DNA from: Bacteroidales bacterium
GTDB taxonomy: Bacteria; Bacteroidota; Bacteroidia; Bacteroidales; WCHB1-69
Direction: 5' to 3'
NCBI GenBank assembly: GCA_012838875.1
Contig: DUOL01000036.1
Span: 1 to 8,490 of the forward strand
Length of the DNA: 8,490 bases
Shown piece by piece: positions 1 through 8,176 of the stretch; position 1 is the stretch's first letter, and every line of letters begins with the position of its first letter. Under the pieces are notes generated by a model that was not told where the DNA came from, made no database searches, and saw only the letters and a list, made by a program, of their open reading frames with translations. The translations under genes and the position numbers were made by a program.

Positions 1-6
1 AAGAGC

Positions 7-65
7 AAGGAGAAAAAGAGCGCCTTTAGAAGCTCCTTTTTCGACTATGCTATTCATAGCTCCTT
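7..65. repeat. Structured tail of GC-rich repeat copy A
   Basis: This stretch can fold into a branched structure. AAGGAG at 7-12 is complementary to CTCCTT at 60-65. Inside, GAAAAA (12-17) pairs with TTTTTC (37-42), and GAGC (18-21) pairs with GCTC (32-35), leaving one bulged C and a 10-nt loop. CTATG (45-49) pairs with CATAG (55-59). The A-run, short GC stem and T-run make the central hairpin resemble a weak bidirectional intrinsic terminator. It directly adjoins the conserved head at 69-120, and the matching position in copy B is also a large hairpin. Pairing was worked out by eye with no energy calculation, and the element may start left of position 1. A role as terminator of a gene left of the window is inference. 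Confidence 0.5.
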
Positions 66-68
66 CCT

Positions 69-120
69 GCGGACTTGGAGGCGGAGACCGACCCCGAGCG
101 AAGCGAGGGGGCACGCCCTA
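69..120 (-). repeat. Conserved head of inverted GC-rich repeat, copy A
   Basis: The reverse complement of this 52-bp segment matches 8235-8286 without gaps at 45 of 52 positions. It is far more GC-rich than the surrounding DNA. Its core reads CCCCGAGC-GAA-GCGAGGGG on the plus strand: CCCC/GGGG and GC/GC arms around a GAA loop, with two G-A mismatches between them. In its own (minus) orientation it begins TAGGGCGTG and ends CCAAGTCCGC. From memory, GGGCGTG...GGGGTCGG palindromic repeats are common between genes in Bacteroidota genomes, but I know of no established function. The inward end is followed by an A/T-rich run and the secA promoter region. Confidence 0.8.
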
Positions 121-169
121 AAAAAAATTAAATAAAATTTTTACACACTTATCGCTCTTCTAATTTTAT

Positions 170-177
170 TATTTTTG
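170..177 (+). promoter_or_regulatory. Candidate Bacteroidota -7 promoter element for secA
   Basis: TATTTTTG fits the Bacteroidota primary sigma factor -7 consensus TAnnTTTG exactly. It ends 31 nt before the secA ATG, giving a predicted leader of about 25 nt. The -33 element (TTG or TTTG about 20 bp upstream) is not evident; the region near 141-150 reads TTACACACTT. The surrounding DNA is very AT-rich, so a chance match is possible. The same octamer lies at nearly the same distance from the start codon of the DUF819 gene at the other end of the window. Confidence 0.45.
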
Positions 178-208
178 CAATAATTTAAAAATATAATATA
201 AAATCTAT

Positions 209-3200
209 ATGGCTAATTTTTTGAGTAAACTTTTTGGTACTAAAGCAGAAAGAGATTTAAAAGAGTTAAATCCACTCCTACAAAATACTTTAGTGGCGTA
301 TGAAGATATAAAACAACTTACAAATGATGAATTAAGGGGAAAAACGGTCGAATTTAAAGTGAAAATTGCAGAATATATTCGGGAAGAGGAAGAGCGAATT
401 AATGAGATTAAAGACTATTTAGATGCCAATTATGATTTGAATATTGCTGAAAAGGAAGATTTGTATCGGGAACTTGAGAATTTAGAAAAAAAATCGTATA
501 AAAAGACGCAAGAAATTCTGGAAGAGATACTCCCGGAAGCGTTTTCTGTGATGAAGGAGACGGCAAGGCGTTTTAAAGAGAATGAATATGTTGAGGTTAC
601 GGCGACCGATATGGATAGAGATATTGCGGCGTATCGTGAATGTATTGAAATTACCGGAGACAAAGCTAAATATCATAATAGTTGGATGGCTGGGGGAAAC
701 ATGATTACGTGGGATATGTGTCATTACGATGTGCAGCTGATAGGTGGAATTGTGCTACACCAAGGGCGAATTGCGGAAATGGCTACGGGGGAAGGGAAAA
801 CATTGGTGGCAACGTTACCTGTTTACCTTAACGCACTGCCCGGTAAAGGAGTTCACGTGGTTACGGTAAACGACTATCTGGCAAAGCGTGACTCCGAATG
901 GATGGGATTGTTATATGAATTTCACGGATTATCAGTTGACTGTATCGACAAGCACGAACCTAATTCGGAAGAACGGCGTCAAGCTTATCTGGCAGATATT
1001 ACATACGGAACAAATAACGAGTTTGGTTTTGACTATCTGCGTGATAATATGGCACGAAATATTACGGAGTTAGTGCAACGCCCGCATAATTTTGCGATTG
1101 TCGATGAGGTTGACTCCGTCCTGATTGACGATGCGCGGACACCGTTAATTATCTCCGGTCCAACACCCCGAGGCGATAAACAAGAATTTGATAATTATAA
1201 ACCGATTGTCGAGAAGCTTTATAATGCTCAAAAGGCTTTAATAACAGAAGTTTTAACGAAAGCAAAAAATCTACTTAAAGAAAATCCCGATCCTAAACCG
1301 CAAGATGAAGCCGCCATCTTATTGCTACGTGCACATCGAGGATTGCCTAAGAATAAAGCGTTAATTAAGTTCTTAAGCGAACCCGGCATTAAGCAGGTTT
1401 TGCTTAAAACGGAGAGCTTTTTCATGCAGGAGCAAAATAAAAATATGCACATTATCGATGATGAACTCTACTTTGTGATTGAGGAGAAACAGAATACGGT
1501 GGATATTATGGAAAAAGGGATACAATTGGTATCTCGAAATGCAGAAGAAGAGAGACTTTTTATTATTCCCGATATCGGAGCTGAAATTGCAGAACTTGAA
1601 AAACAGAATTTAGATGCAAAGACTAAATTAGAGCGGAAAAATGATATTTATCGTAATTTCTCCATTGCCTCTGAGCGTATTCATACTATTCATCAATTGA
1701 TGAAGGCATATACCATGTTCGAAAAAGATGTGGAATATGTAATTATTGACAATAAAGTTAAAATTGTAGATGAGCAGACGGGGCGTATTATGGAGGGAAG
1801 ACGATACTCGGACGGATTGCACCAGGCAATTGAGGCGAAAGAAAATGTGAAAGTGGAAGCCGCTACACAAACTTATGCGACCATTACCCTTCAAAACTAT
1901 TTCCGTATGTATAAAAAACTTTCGGGAATGACCGGTACTGCTGAAACGGAAGCGGGTGAGTTTTGGAATATCTATAAATTAGATGTTGTAGTAATACCTA
2001 CGAATCGCGACATTATTAGAGATGATGCCGAAGATTTAGTCTATAAGACAAAACGGGAAAAATATGCGGCAGTTGTTGATAAAATATTAGAACTTAATGC
2101 GGAGGGGCGCCCCGTACTTGTCGGTACGACTTCGGTAGAAACTTCGGAGCTGTTTTCAAAAATACTTACGGCACGTCGAATTAAACACAATGTGCTGAAT
2201 GCCAAGTTGCATAAAAAAGAGGCCGATATTGTAGCGGAGGCAGGACAAGCGGGAACGGTTACCATCTCTACCAATATGGCGGGGCGTGGTACTGACATTA
2301 AATTGACTCCCGAAGTTCGTGAAAAGGGAGGACTTGCTATTATCGGTACTGAGCGTCATGACTCTCGCCGTGTGGATAGACAGCTCCGCGGGCGTGCGGG
2401 ACGGCAAGGAGACCCGGGTAGCTCTCAATTCTTCGTCTCCCTCGAAGATGACCTGATGCGACTCTTCGGCTCCGACAGAATTGCCCGTGTTATGGATAGA
2501 ATCGGACTTAAAGACGGCGAAGTTATTCAACACGGAATGATAACCAAATCTATTGAAAGAGCACAAAAGAAAGTGGAAGAGAATAACTTCGGCATTCGAA
2601 AAAGATTGCTTGAATATGACGATGTGATGAACAAGCAACGAGAAACGATATATAGAAAAAGAAGAAATGCTCTTTTCGGAGATAGACTCTCTATCGATTT
2701 ATCACAAATGTTTTATGACGTTTGCTATCAAGTAGTAGAAGCTAATTGGAACGCAAAAGATTATGAAGGGTTTGTATCGGACCTCTTGTTAACATTTGGG
2801 TGTGAATCACCGTTTGAAAGTGCTTTTTTCCTCCAAGAGAGAGTGGATAAACTTGTTGACCAACTATATCCCATCGTGTGGGAAAATTATCAACAAAAAA
2901 TCCAACAGTTATCGGAAAAAACGTATCCCGTTGTTGAGAGAGTTTATCTCAGTGAGGGACACCGTTACCAAAATATTGCCATTCCAATTACCGATGGAGT
3001 GAAGACGTTGAATGTTGTTGCTCCGTTGAAAAAATGTTATGAAACAAAAGGTCGTGAGATTGGGCTTTCTATCGAAAAAAGCATCACCCTTGCCGTTATT
3101 GACAACGCTTGGAAAGAGCATCTTCGTGAAATGGACGACTTGAAACAGACCGCTCAAAATGCTTCGTACGAGCAGAAAGACCCGTTGCTAATTTATAAAT

Positions 3201-3499
3201 TGGAATCTTTTGCTCTTTTCGATGCCCTTTTGCAACGTGTGAACGAGGAGATTGTTTCATTTTTGACGAAAGGGGACGTGCCTATTGCTGAAAATACCCA
3301 ACTGAAAGAGGCAAAATTGCCCGAATCGGAAGCTAAAAAATTGCAAACCGGACGACAAGAGGTGGGAAGCGGTCGCCAAATTTCCGAAGGAGGAAAAGGA
3401 AGTGCGCCTATTCGTGTGGAGAAAAAGGTAGGACGAAACGAACCTTGCCCCTGCGGTAGCGGGAAAAAGTATAAACAATGTCACGGAAGAGCAGGATAA
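209..3499 (+). CDS. secA: Preprotein translocase ATPase subunit SecA
   Basis: SecA is the motor ATPase that drives unfolded preproteins through the SecYEG channel across the inner membrane. Visible landmarks: Walker A GEGKT (194-198) in the stretch EMATGEGKTLV; Walker B-type DEVD (299-302) followed by SVLIDDARTPLIISGP; second nucleotide-binding domain motifs NMAGRGTD (689-696) and QLRGRAGRQGDPG (725-737); then the scaffold and wing region. A low-complexity linker leads to the C-terminal zinc site CxC(x8)CH (C1080, C1082, C1091, H1092), the SecB/ribosome-binding tail. At 1096 residues it is about 200 longer than the E. coli protein, as is normal for Bacteroidota; the extra length lies in a charged helical segment near 55-110 and around the preprotein cross-linking domain (about 325-470). 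The ATG at 209 gives the usual SecA N-terminus; no Shine-Dalgarno is visible, only an A/T-rich leader. The stop overlaps the next gene. The gene looks intact. Confidence 0.98.
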   Translation: MANFLSKLFGTKAERDLKELNPLLQNTLVAYEDIKQLTNDELRGKTVEFKVKIAEYIREEEERINEIKDYLDANYDLNIAEKEDLYRELENLEKKSYKKTQEILEEILPEAFSVMKETARRFKENEYVEVTATDMDRDIAAYRECIEITGDKAKYHNSWMAGGNMITWDMCHYDVQLIGGIVLHQGRIAEMATGEGKTLVATLPVYLNALPGKGVHVVTVNDYLAKRDSEWMGLLYEFHGLSVDCIDKHEPNSEERRQAYLADITYGTNNEFGFDYLRDNMARNITELVQRPHNFAIVDEVDSVLIDDARTPLIISGPTPRGDKQEFDNYKPIVEKLYNAQKALITEVLTKAKNLLKENPDPKPQDEAAILLLRAHRGLPKNKALIKFLSEPGIKQVLLKTESFFMQEQNKNMHIIDDELYFVIEEKQNTVDIMEKGIQLVSRNAEEERLFIIPDIGAEIAELEKQNLDAKTKLERKNDIYRNFSIASERIHTIHQLMKAYTMFEKDVEYVIIDNKVKIVDEQTGRIMEGRRYSDGLHQAIEAKENVKVEAATQTYATITLQNYFRMYKKLSGMTGTAETEAGEFWNIYKLDVVVIPTNRDIIRDDAEDLVYKTKREKYAAVVDKILELNAEGRPVLVGTTSVETSELFSKILTARRIKHNVLNAKLHKKEADIVAEAGQAGTVTISTNMAGRGTDIKLTPEVREKGGLAIIGTERHDSRRVDRQLRGRAGRQGDPGSSQFFVSLEDDLMRLFGSDRIARVMDRIGLKDGEVIQHGMITKSIERAQKKVEENNFGIRKRLLEYDDVMNKQRETIYRKRRNALFGDRLSIDLSQMFYDVCYQVVEANWNAKDYEGFVSDLLLTFGCESPFESAFFLQERVDKLVDQLYPIVWENYQQKIQQLSEKTYPVVERVYLSEGHRYQNIAIPITDGVKTLNVVAPLKKCYETKGREIGLSIEKSITLAVIDNAWKEHLREMDDLKQTAQNASYEQKDPLLIYKLESFALFDALLQRVNEEIVSFLTKGDVPIAENTQLKEAKLPESEAKKLQTGRQEVGSGRQISEGGKGSAPIRVEKKVGRNEPCPCGSGKKYKQCHGRAG

Positions 3500-4455
3500 T
3501 GCAAAATAAATTCATGGAAAAAAGAAAATTATCACTTATTATTCCTTGTTTTAATGAAGAAAAGGTTGTCAATGAGACCTATAAACGAGTAAAATCCGTC
3601 TTATCGACAATCGATTGTCATTCCGAAATAATATTCATCAATGACGGGAGTAGCGATAATACCTATTTTCTACTACAACAATTAGCTGAGAAAGATAAAA
3701 GTGTTAAAGTTATCGGTTTTTCAAGAAATTTCGGTCATCAACAGTCCATTACTGCAGGAATTAACCATTGCACAGGAGATATAGCCGCAATTCTTGATGC
3801 CGATTTGCAAGATCCTCCGGAAGTAATTCCTGAAATGTTGAAAATAATGGACGAAGAAAAGGCAAATGTTGTTTACGGCGTCCGAACAAAGAGAGAAGGA
3901 GAAGGTTTTTTAAAAAAAATTACTGCGAAATGGTTCTATCGGTTTTTAAATAAAATGTCCGATGTTGCTATACCTAATGATACCGGCGATTTTAGAATTA
4001 TTGACAGGAAAATTATCGAAAATTTTAATAAGTTAAAAGAGAAAAATAAATATATAAGAGGTATAGTTAGTTGGTTAGGATTTAAACAAGTCCCTTGCTA
4101 TTATGAACGTGAAAAACGATTCGCTGGTGATACCAAATATTCATTAGCAAAAATGCTGAATTTTTCAATGATTGCCTTGTTCTATTTCTCTAAGAAAGTC
4201 TTGAAAATTCCTTTTATTACAGCTTTTTTCTTGTTTTTAATTGCAATAATTTATAGTTTAATTCTCATATTTTATACCTCCTATAATCCTTCATGTAATG
4301 CGGTAATGTGGCATGTTACCCTTATTATTTTGTTTCTTTTAGCCTCAATTCAGTTGTTTGTTGTTGGAATTGTCGGAAAATATATACAAAATTTATTTGA
4401 TGAGATAAATCATCGTCCTGAATATATTATTGATGAGAAAATTAATTTTGAATAA
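3499..4455 (+). CDS. GtrB/ArnC-like polyprenyl-phosphate glycosyltransferase (GT2, DPM1-like)
   Basis: A membrane-anchored family 2 glycosyltransferase expected to move a sugar from a nucleotide donor onto undecaprenyl phosphate at the cytoplasmic face of the inner membrane. Numbered from the 3499 start (318 residues): IIPCFNEE (14-21), NDGSSDN (48-54), the metal-binding DAD in LDADLQDPPE (100-102), the RKIIENF-LKEKNKYIRGIV acceptor-side region, and KRFAGDTKYSLAKML near 206-219. Two hydrophobic helices follow (about 238-260 and 271-295), then the typical tail VGKYIQNLFDEINHRPEYII. No GtrA-type flippase or acceptor transferase is adjacent, so the sugar and final product cannot be assigned. The frame is open from 3478, and possible starts are 3478, 3499 and 3514. 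I prefer 3499, where TAATG overlaps the secA stop by one base behind a weak GCAGGA; 3514 (MEKRKLSLIIP) is almost as good. The overlap suggests cotranscription and translational coupling with secA. Confidence 0.9.
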   Translation: MQNKFMEKRKLSLIIPCFNEEKVVNETYKRVKSVLSTIDCHSEIIFINDGSSDNTYFLLQQLAEKDKSVKVIGFSRNFGHQQSITAGINHCTGDIAAILDADLQDPPEVIPEMLKIMDEEKANVVYGVRTKREGEGFLKKITAKWFYRFLNKMSDVAIPNDTGDFRIIDRKIIENFNKLKEKNKYIRGIVSWLGFKQVPCYYEREKRFAGDTKYSLAKMLNFSMIALFYFSKKVLKIPFITAFFLFLIAIIYSLILIFYTSYNPSCNAVMWHVTLIILFLLASIQLFVVGIVGKYIQNLFDEINHRPEYIIDEKINFE

Positions 4456-4552
4456 ATGAAAAAAAGGAGAGAAGAAGCAATATGAGTTGTATAAAAAGGA
4501 GTATGATAAATTGTAAACAGGTCAGTTTTTTGAATTTTTTAAAAATATATTT

Positions 4553-5449
4553 ATGGAAATTAAAACGTTAAATCAAGTTGTTGAGTTAGTAAAATCTAAA
4601 CCGAAAAAACGCATAGTCGTAGCCTCTGCCAACGACGAACATTCTATCGAAGCAGTGAATATGGCTGTGGACATGGGAATCGTTGAAGCTACTTTAGTAG
4701 GTGATAAGGATAAAATTCAAGCAGTTTGTGAAAAGTTAGCTCTTAATCCTCAAAAATTTACCGTTATTCACGAGGCAGATGAGAATAAAGCCGCTTTGCT
4801 CGCTTGCGACTTAATAAACGAAGGGAAAGGCGATATCTTAATGAAAGGTCTTCTTTCTACCGATAAATACATGAGAGCTATTTTAAATAAAGAACGCGGT
4901 TTGACGCCACCTAATGCAATACTGACACATATTACGGTGGTTGAGAATCCGAATAAATTGATAGTCGTAGGTGATTGTGCTATTATTTTATCTCCGGATT
5001 TAAAACAGAAAATGGCTATTTTACGCCATCTTATTAACATGGCAAACTCCGTAGGAGTGGATAATCCAAAAGTTGCATTAATTGCGGCTACGGAGCAAAT
5101 GTCCGCTAATATGCCCGCTTGCGTTGACGCCGCTATCATCTCTAAAATGGCTGACCGCGGACAAATTAAAGGAGCTGTAGTTGACGGTCCCCTTTCTCTT
5201 GACGTTGCCCTCGATAAAGAAATAACACAAATTAAAGGAGTGAACAGTCCTGTAGCGGGTGAAGCAGATTGCCTTCTCTTTCCCAATATCGAAAGTGCCA
5301 ACGTCTTTTACAAATGTTGTACGGTGTTTAATAAATATAAAATGGGTGCAATCGTGGTCGGAACAAAAGTTCCTTGTGTCCTATCCTCTCGCGGCGACAG
5401 CCCTGAAACAAAACTTTATTCTATTGCCATCGCCTCCTCATTTAATTAA
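4553..5449 (+). CDS. ptb: Phosphate butyryltransferase
   Basis: Belongs to the phosphate acetyl/butyryltransferase family and is best read as Ptb, which interconverts butyryl-CoA plus phosphate with butyryl-phosphate plus CoA in the cytoplasm. The 298-residue length suits Ptb rather than the longer multidomain Pta. Landmarks: ASANDEHSIEAV (24-35), DILMKGLLSTDKYMRAIL (94-111), DGPLSLDVAL (211-220), SPVAGEADCLLFPNIESANV (232-251), and the C-terminal GTKVPCVLSSRGDSPETK (270-287). An in-frame TAA at 4514-4516 rules out an upstream extension, so ATG 4553 is the start. No Shine-Dalgarno is seen. The 97-bp gap after the glycosyltransferase has no clear terminator or strong promoter, only an imperfect TAAATTG at 4507-4513, so readthrough from secA is possible. 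Butyrate kinase, the usual neighbour, is absent. Acetyl- or branched-chain acyl-CoA as substrate is the main alternative. Confidence 0.92.
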   Translation: MEIKTLNQVVELVKSKPKKRIVVASANDEHSIEAVNMAVDMGIVEATLVGDKDKIQAVCEKLALNPQKFTVIHEADENKAALLACDLINEGKGDILMKGLLSTDKYMRAILNKERGLTPPNAILTHITVVENPNKLIVVGDCAIILSPDLKQKMAILRHLINMANSVGVDNPKVALIAATEQMSANMPACVDAAIISKMADRGQIKGAVVDGPLSLDVALDKEITQIKGVNSPVAGEADCLLFPNIESANVFYKCCTVFNKYKMGAIVVGTKVPCVLSSRGDSPETKLYSIAIASSFN

Positions 5450-5451
5450 AA

Positions 5452-6921
5452 TTAAAACATATAACCTATTTTAATATAGAAATTACTCATCTTAGCCCCG
5501 TCTTGTTTGTTGAACGGCATCGCCCAATCAATAGATAAGATAAAGTTTTCATTCATGGCAATTTTCAAACCGATGCCTCCTGAAAGATGAGGTTGATATA
5601 TCAATTTTTTATCGAAATTAAAATACTCATTCAACGTGTTAATATCAAATGTCGGGTCGGTTATCGCTATATTATTCCTAATATCAGATTCATTTAATTC
5701 ATAAGGTTGTAAAACAATCCCCATATCTACAAAAGGATTTAGTCCTATATAAAAATTCTCCTTTTTAATTTTAAATTTACAAATTTTAAATCTAAATTCT
5801 GCGTTAGCGAAACCAAAACCATTACTCAATATGCGGTTACGTAAAATTCCACGAAGCGAATTTCCCCCTCCTAATCCTTCATACAGAACTCGTTGCATAA
5901 AGAGGTTGTTCATGTAGGAGTTCAAATAAAACGGACTCTTTCCGCTTGTAGTTAGTTGAACACCGGCACGATAAGCAAAAATGATATAATCTTGATAAAT
6001 AGGGACGTAATGACGAAAGGTGAAGTTAAGTTTCAGATTATTAAACTCTTTTTGTTTTCCAAAAGCGGCATTATAGGTTAAGAAAAAATCCGTAAAAATT
6101 CCTTTTCTAGGATTTTGTTGCTTGTCGCGGCTGTCGAAAGTGATGCCCCCGTGTATGTACGGATGCCAGCCGCCGCGACTTTCATTTTCAGGTATTATTC
6201 CCCAAAGAACATATTTGTCGTATAAGCCGTCTATGTTAGGCAGTTTCTTATCTGTTTTTTTCCCTTTATTAAGGAAATCAATATTAACGTGATTTACGGA
6301 ATAACCAAGCACTCCAACGCCGGCATTCCAATAAAATTTCCAGCCGAGTTTTCCCTGAATATCAGCAGAAAACCTCAAAATGTCACGCTGAAATTTATAA
6401 AACGCTCTACTTTTATACCCTGTCTCCGTTGTATATTTTTTTGAATTAACCCAAGAATCATTATACACGGATGAGTAGCCGTTATAACCGTAAAAATCGC
6501 ACATAGCATCAGGCAGATAGGTTAAATCAATAGACAAACGATGGTTAGGAATTAAATATTTCGAATCGTAAAAAAAACGAAAAATTCCATAGTTTTTTGT
6601 AGTATAAGCCGCTTCTACATAAAAAGAGTGATAATACTCGGGATAAATAGAACCGTCCCCGAAAAAATAGACGTTGGCTAAAGCCCCATATTGAAACCCT
6701 AAATCGGCATCGTAAGCCACACTCGGTAATGCCCCGAAAGTCCAGCCCCTTCGTATATTATCTTTCTCCTTTTTTCCTTTTTTCTTTGCCGTTTTAATAC
6801 TATCTTTTTCGCTCTCATAAGGCGAATTAATAGTGCTTGACCAAGCTACATTATGCGTAGCAAACAACAAGAAAATAACACTTAAATATATCAATAAACA
6901 GCTAAATCCCTTTTTTTTCAT
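5452..6921 (-). CDS. POTRA-less Omp85/BamA-TamA family outer-membrane beta-barrel protein
   Basis: A 489-residue predicted outer-membrane barrel. A signal peptide is visible: KKK, a hydrophobic core (about 8-22), and likely cleavage after ...NVAWS near residue 28. A Lys-rich segment (44-53) comes next, and the barrel begins directly at WTFGALPSVAYDADLGFQYGA (from residue 60), leaving no room for POTRA domains. Omp85 hallmarks are DSRDKQQNPRKGIF (263-276, the D-[ST]-R-D-x-x-x-x-P-x-x-G pattern), GGGNSLRGILRNR (351-363, the lid-loop [V/L]RG motif), FGFANAEFRF (369-378), and a C-terminal barrel strand ending in Phe (NFYIKIGYMF). Barrel-only Omp85 proteins (the 'noNterm' group) are known in Bacteroidota, and I know of no agreed function. 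Its ATG lies 18 bp after the DUF819 stop, suggesting one operon. The stop is 2 bp from the convergent ptb stop. Confidence 0.88.
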   Translation of the reverse strand: MKKKGFSCLLIYLSVIFLLFATHNVAWSSTINSPYESEKDSIKTAKKKGKKEKDNIRRGWTFGALPSVAYDADLGFQYGALANVYFFGDGSIYPEYYHSFYVEAAYTTKNYGIFRFFYDSKYLIPNHRLSIDLTYLPDAMCDFYGYNGYSSVYNDSWVNSKKYTTETGYKSRAFYKFQRDILRFSADIQGKLGWKFYWNAGVGVLGYSVNHVNIDFLNKGKKTDKKLPNIDGLYDKYVLWGIIPENESRGGWHPYIHGGITFDSRDKQQNPRKGIFTDFFLTYNAAFGKQKEFNNLKLNFTFRHYVPIYQDYIIFAYRAGVQLTTSGKSPFYLNSYMNNLFMQRVLYEGLGGGNSLRGILRNRILSNGFGFANAEFRFKICKFKIKKENFYIGLNPFVDMGIVLQPYELNESDIRNNIAITDPTFDINTLNEYFNFDKKLIYQPHLSGGIGLKIAMNENFILSIDWAMPFNKQDGAKMSNFYIKIGYMF

Positions 6922-6939
6922 AAAAAATAATTTAAAAAG

Positions 6940-8136
6940 TTATAACAAATTGAAAAAGTAGGAGATGGCTACTCCTAAGTAAGTGCCTATTGCATAGCCA
7001 ATTAATCCGATTACAATTCCGCTAATCAACACCTTCCTATTTCCCATTGCTGCAACAATAGGAGGAATAAAAGGTGGAGAACAAAGTAGTCCAATATGAG
7101 CAACCGTAAATAAATCACCCGAAACTTTAAAAATGCGTGATAATATTAAATGTAAAACAACGGAAGTTAGCATAATGAATAGAATAAACCATAACATGGA
7201 TAGAGCCGAAGTGTTAACACTGTAAATGTCAAATTGTGAAGCAACAACCACACTAAAAATAAGAATGAAGAACATACCCAATTCAAATGTCTTAGGTAAT
7301 GTACGAACATACTTACTAAATGAAGCCGCAATAGCTAATGTTGTGATAGTGAGAATGATAATTAATTCGTTGAGTTTTCCTGTGATTGCAAGCGAAAGTC
7401 CTGCACCTATAATTAACATGACAATAGAAATTAACAATCCAATCATCATTTTCGGGAAAGTTTTACGAGAAAACATGCCTTTATAATTCTCAAACACGTC
7501 ATCTTCAATATCCATATTTATGTTTATATCGGTAGATTCATCTTTAAATGGTAATATCTTTCTAAAAACTTTATACCCTCCGCCAACAATAAAAAGTATC
7601 AATGGGAAAGTAACAAGCATTTCAAAAGTATAGGTCAATGTAATTGTGTTTGGGTCAACTTGTAAAGCAGAACCCAAAGCAAAAAAGTTCAAGGTTCCTC
7701 CCGTATAAATAGCTGTCATCATGGCGGCAACGTTATTAATATCTTCAATGCCCGAGTTTCGGAAAAGGAAAAAACCGGCTACGACAGCAACAATAATAGA
7801 AATAACTCCACCAACCAAAGCTAAAATTGTTTTCGGTAGCGATTTGGTCCACAGCCTAAAATCAGAACTGAAAAGCATAAGCGGAATAGCAAGGGGAACT
7901 GTAATATTCATAACCCAAGTTTGAATTTTCCCCATCAATGTTTTTGAAACCTCAAGCGTTTCCGGGTCAGTATATTCCATAGGGGGAATAACTCCCGCTA
8001 ATGCCATGATAATCCCTACGGCGTAAGCTAAAATTACCGTTCCAACCGAACGTACCCACCCATATTTCCTAAACAAAAAAATAATAATTACAGGCGTTAT
8101 AAGGTAGATTGCTAAAATAATAAGTGAATGTGCCAT
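6940..8136 (-). CDS. DUF819 family integral membrane protein
   Basis: A 398-residue, strongly hydrophobic inner-membrane protein with roughly ten or more predicted helices and one central hydrophilic segment (about 192-228, rich in Asp and Glu). It matches my knowledge of DUF819 (YjcL-like) proteins: AAMMTAIYTGGTLNFFALGSAL (137-158, given here only as landmarks YTGGT 144-148 and FFALG 151-155) in the first half, and CSPPFIPPIVAAMGNRK (352-368) followed by GLIGYAIGTYLG (377-388) at the end. The two Gly/Pro-rich elements in equivalent places of each half suggest an internally duplicated transporter-like fold, which is inference. The substrate is unknown. The start at 8136 follows an A-rich leader without Shine-Dalgarno, 32 nt after a TATTTTTG element. 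It is the first gene of a likely two-gene operon with the Omp85-like barrel. Confidence 0.87.
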   Translation of the reverse strand: MAHSLIILAIYLITPVIIIFLFRKYGWVRSVGTVILAYAVGIIMALAGVIPPMEYTDPETLEVSKTLMGKIQTWVMNITVPLAIPLMLFSSDFRLWTKSLPKTILALVGGVISIIVAVVAGFFLFRNSGIEDINNVAAMMTAIYTGGTLNFFALGSALQVDPNTITLTYTFEMLVTFPLILFIVGGGYKVFRKILPFKDESTDININMDIEDDVFENYKGMFSRKTFPKMMIGLLISIVMLIIGAGLSLAITGKLNELIIILTITTLAIAASFSKYVRTLPKTFELGMFFILIFSVVVASQFDIYSVNTSALSMLWFILFIMLTSVVLHLILSRIFKVSGDLFTVAHIGLLCSPPFIPPIVAAMGNRKVLISGIVIGLIGYAIGTYLGVAISYFFNLL

Positions 8137-8168
8137 AATTTTTAGTTGTTAACAAAAGTTAATAAAGG

Positions 8169-8176
8169 CAAAAATA
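8169..8176 (-). promoter_or_regulatory. Candidate Bacteroidota -7 promoter element for the DUF819-barrel operon
   Basis: Read on the minus strand this is TATTTTTG, an exact TAnnTTTG match, ending 32 nt before the DUF819 ATG. The upstream region reads GTGCTTTTTA where a TTG-type -33 box would be expected, so that half is weak. A 10-bp perfect palindrome, TTGTTAACAA, lies at 8146-8155 in the predicted leader and could be a regulator site or a coincidence in AT-rich DNA. Confidence 0.45.

Noticed and set aside
192..197. TATAAT upstream of secA
   Set aside because: It matches the E. coli -10 box but ends only 11 nt before the ATG and lies in an A/T tract. The Bacteroidota-type element at 170-177 fits better.
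2156..2638. A 160-codon antisense frame inside secA
   Set aside because: It lies wholly within the well-conserved second nucleotide-binding region of SecA, and its translation shows no recognisable domain. The sense frame explains the sequence.
209..3499. Possible recent foreign origin or fusion of the long SecA
   Set aside because: The extra length is the usual Bacteroidota pattern, all core motifs are in order, and there is no frame break.
4768..5301. A 177-codon antisense frame inside ptb
   Set aside because: It mirrors conserved Ptb coding sequence, with low-complexity Ser/Ile/Ala-rich translation and no family resemblance. It is treated as a shadow of ptb.
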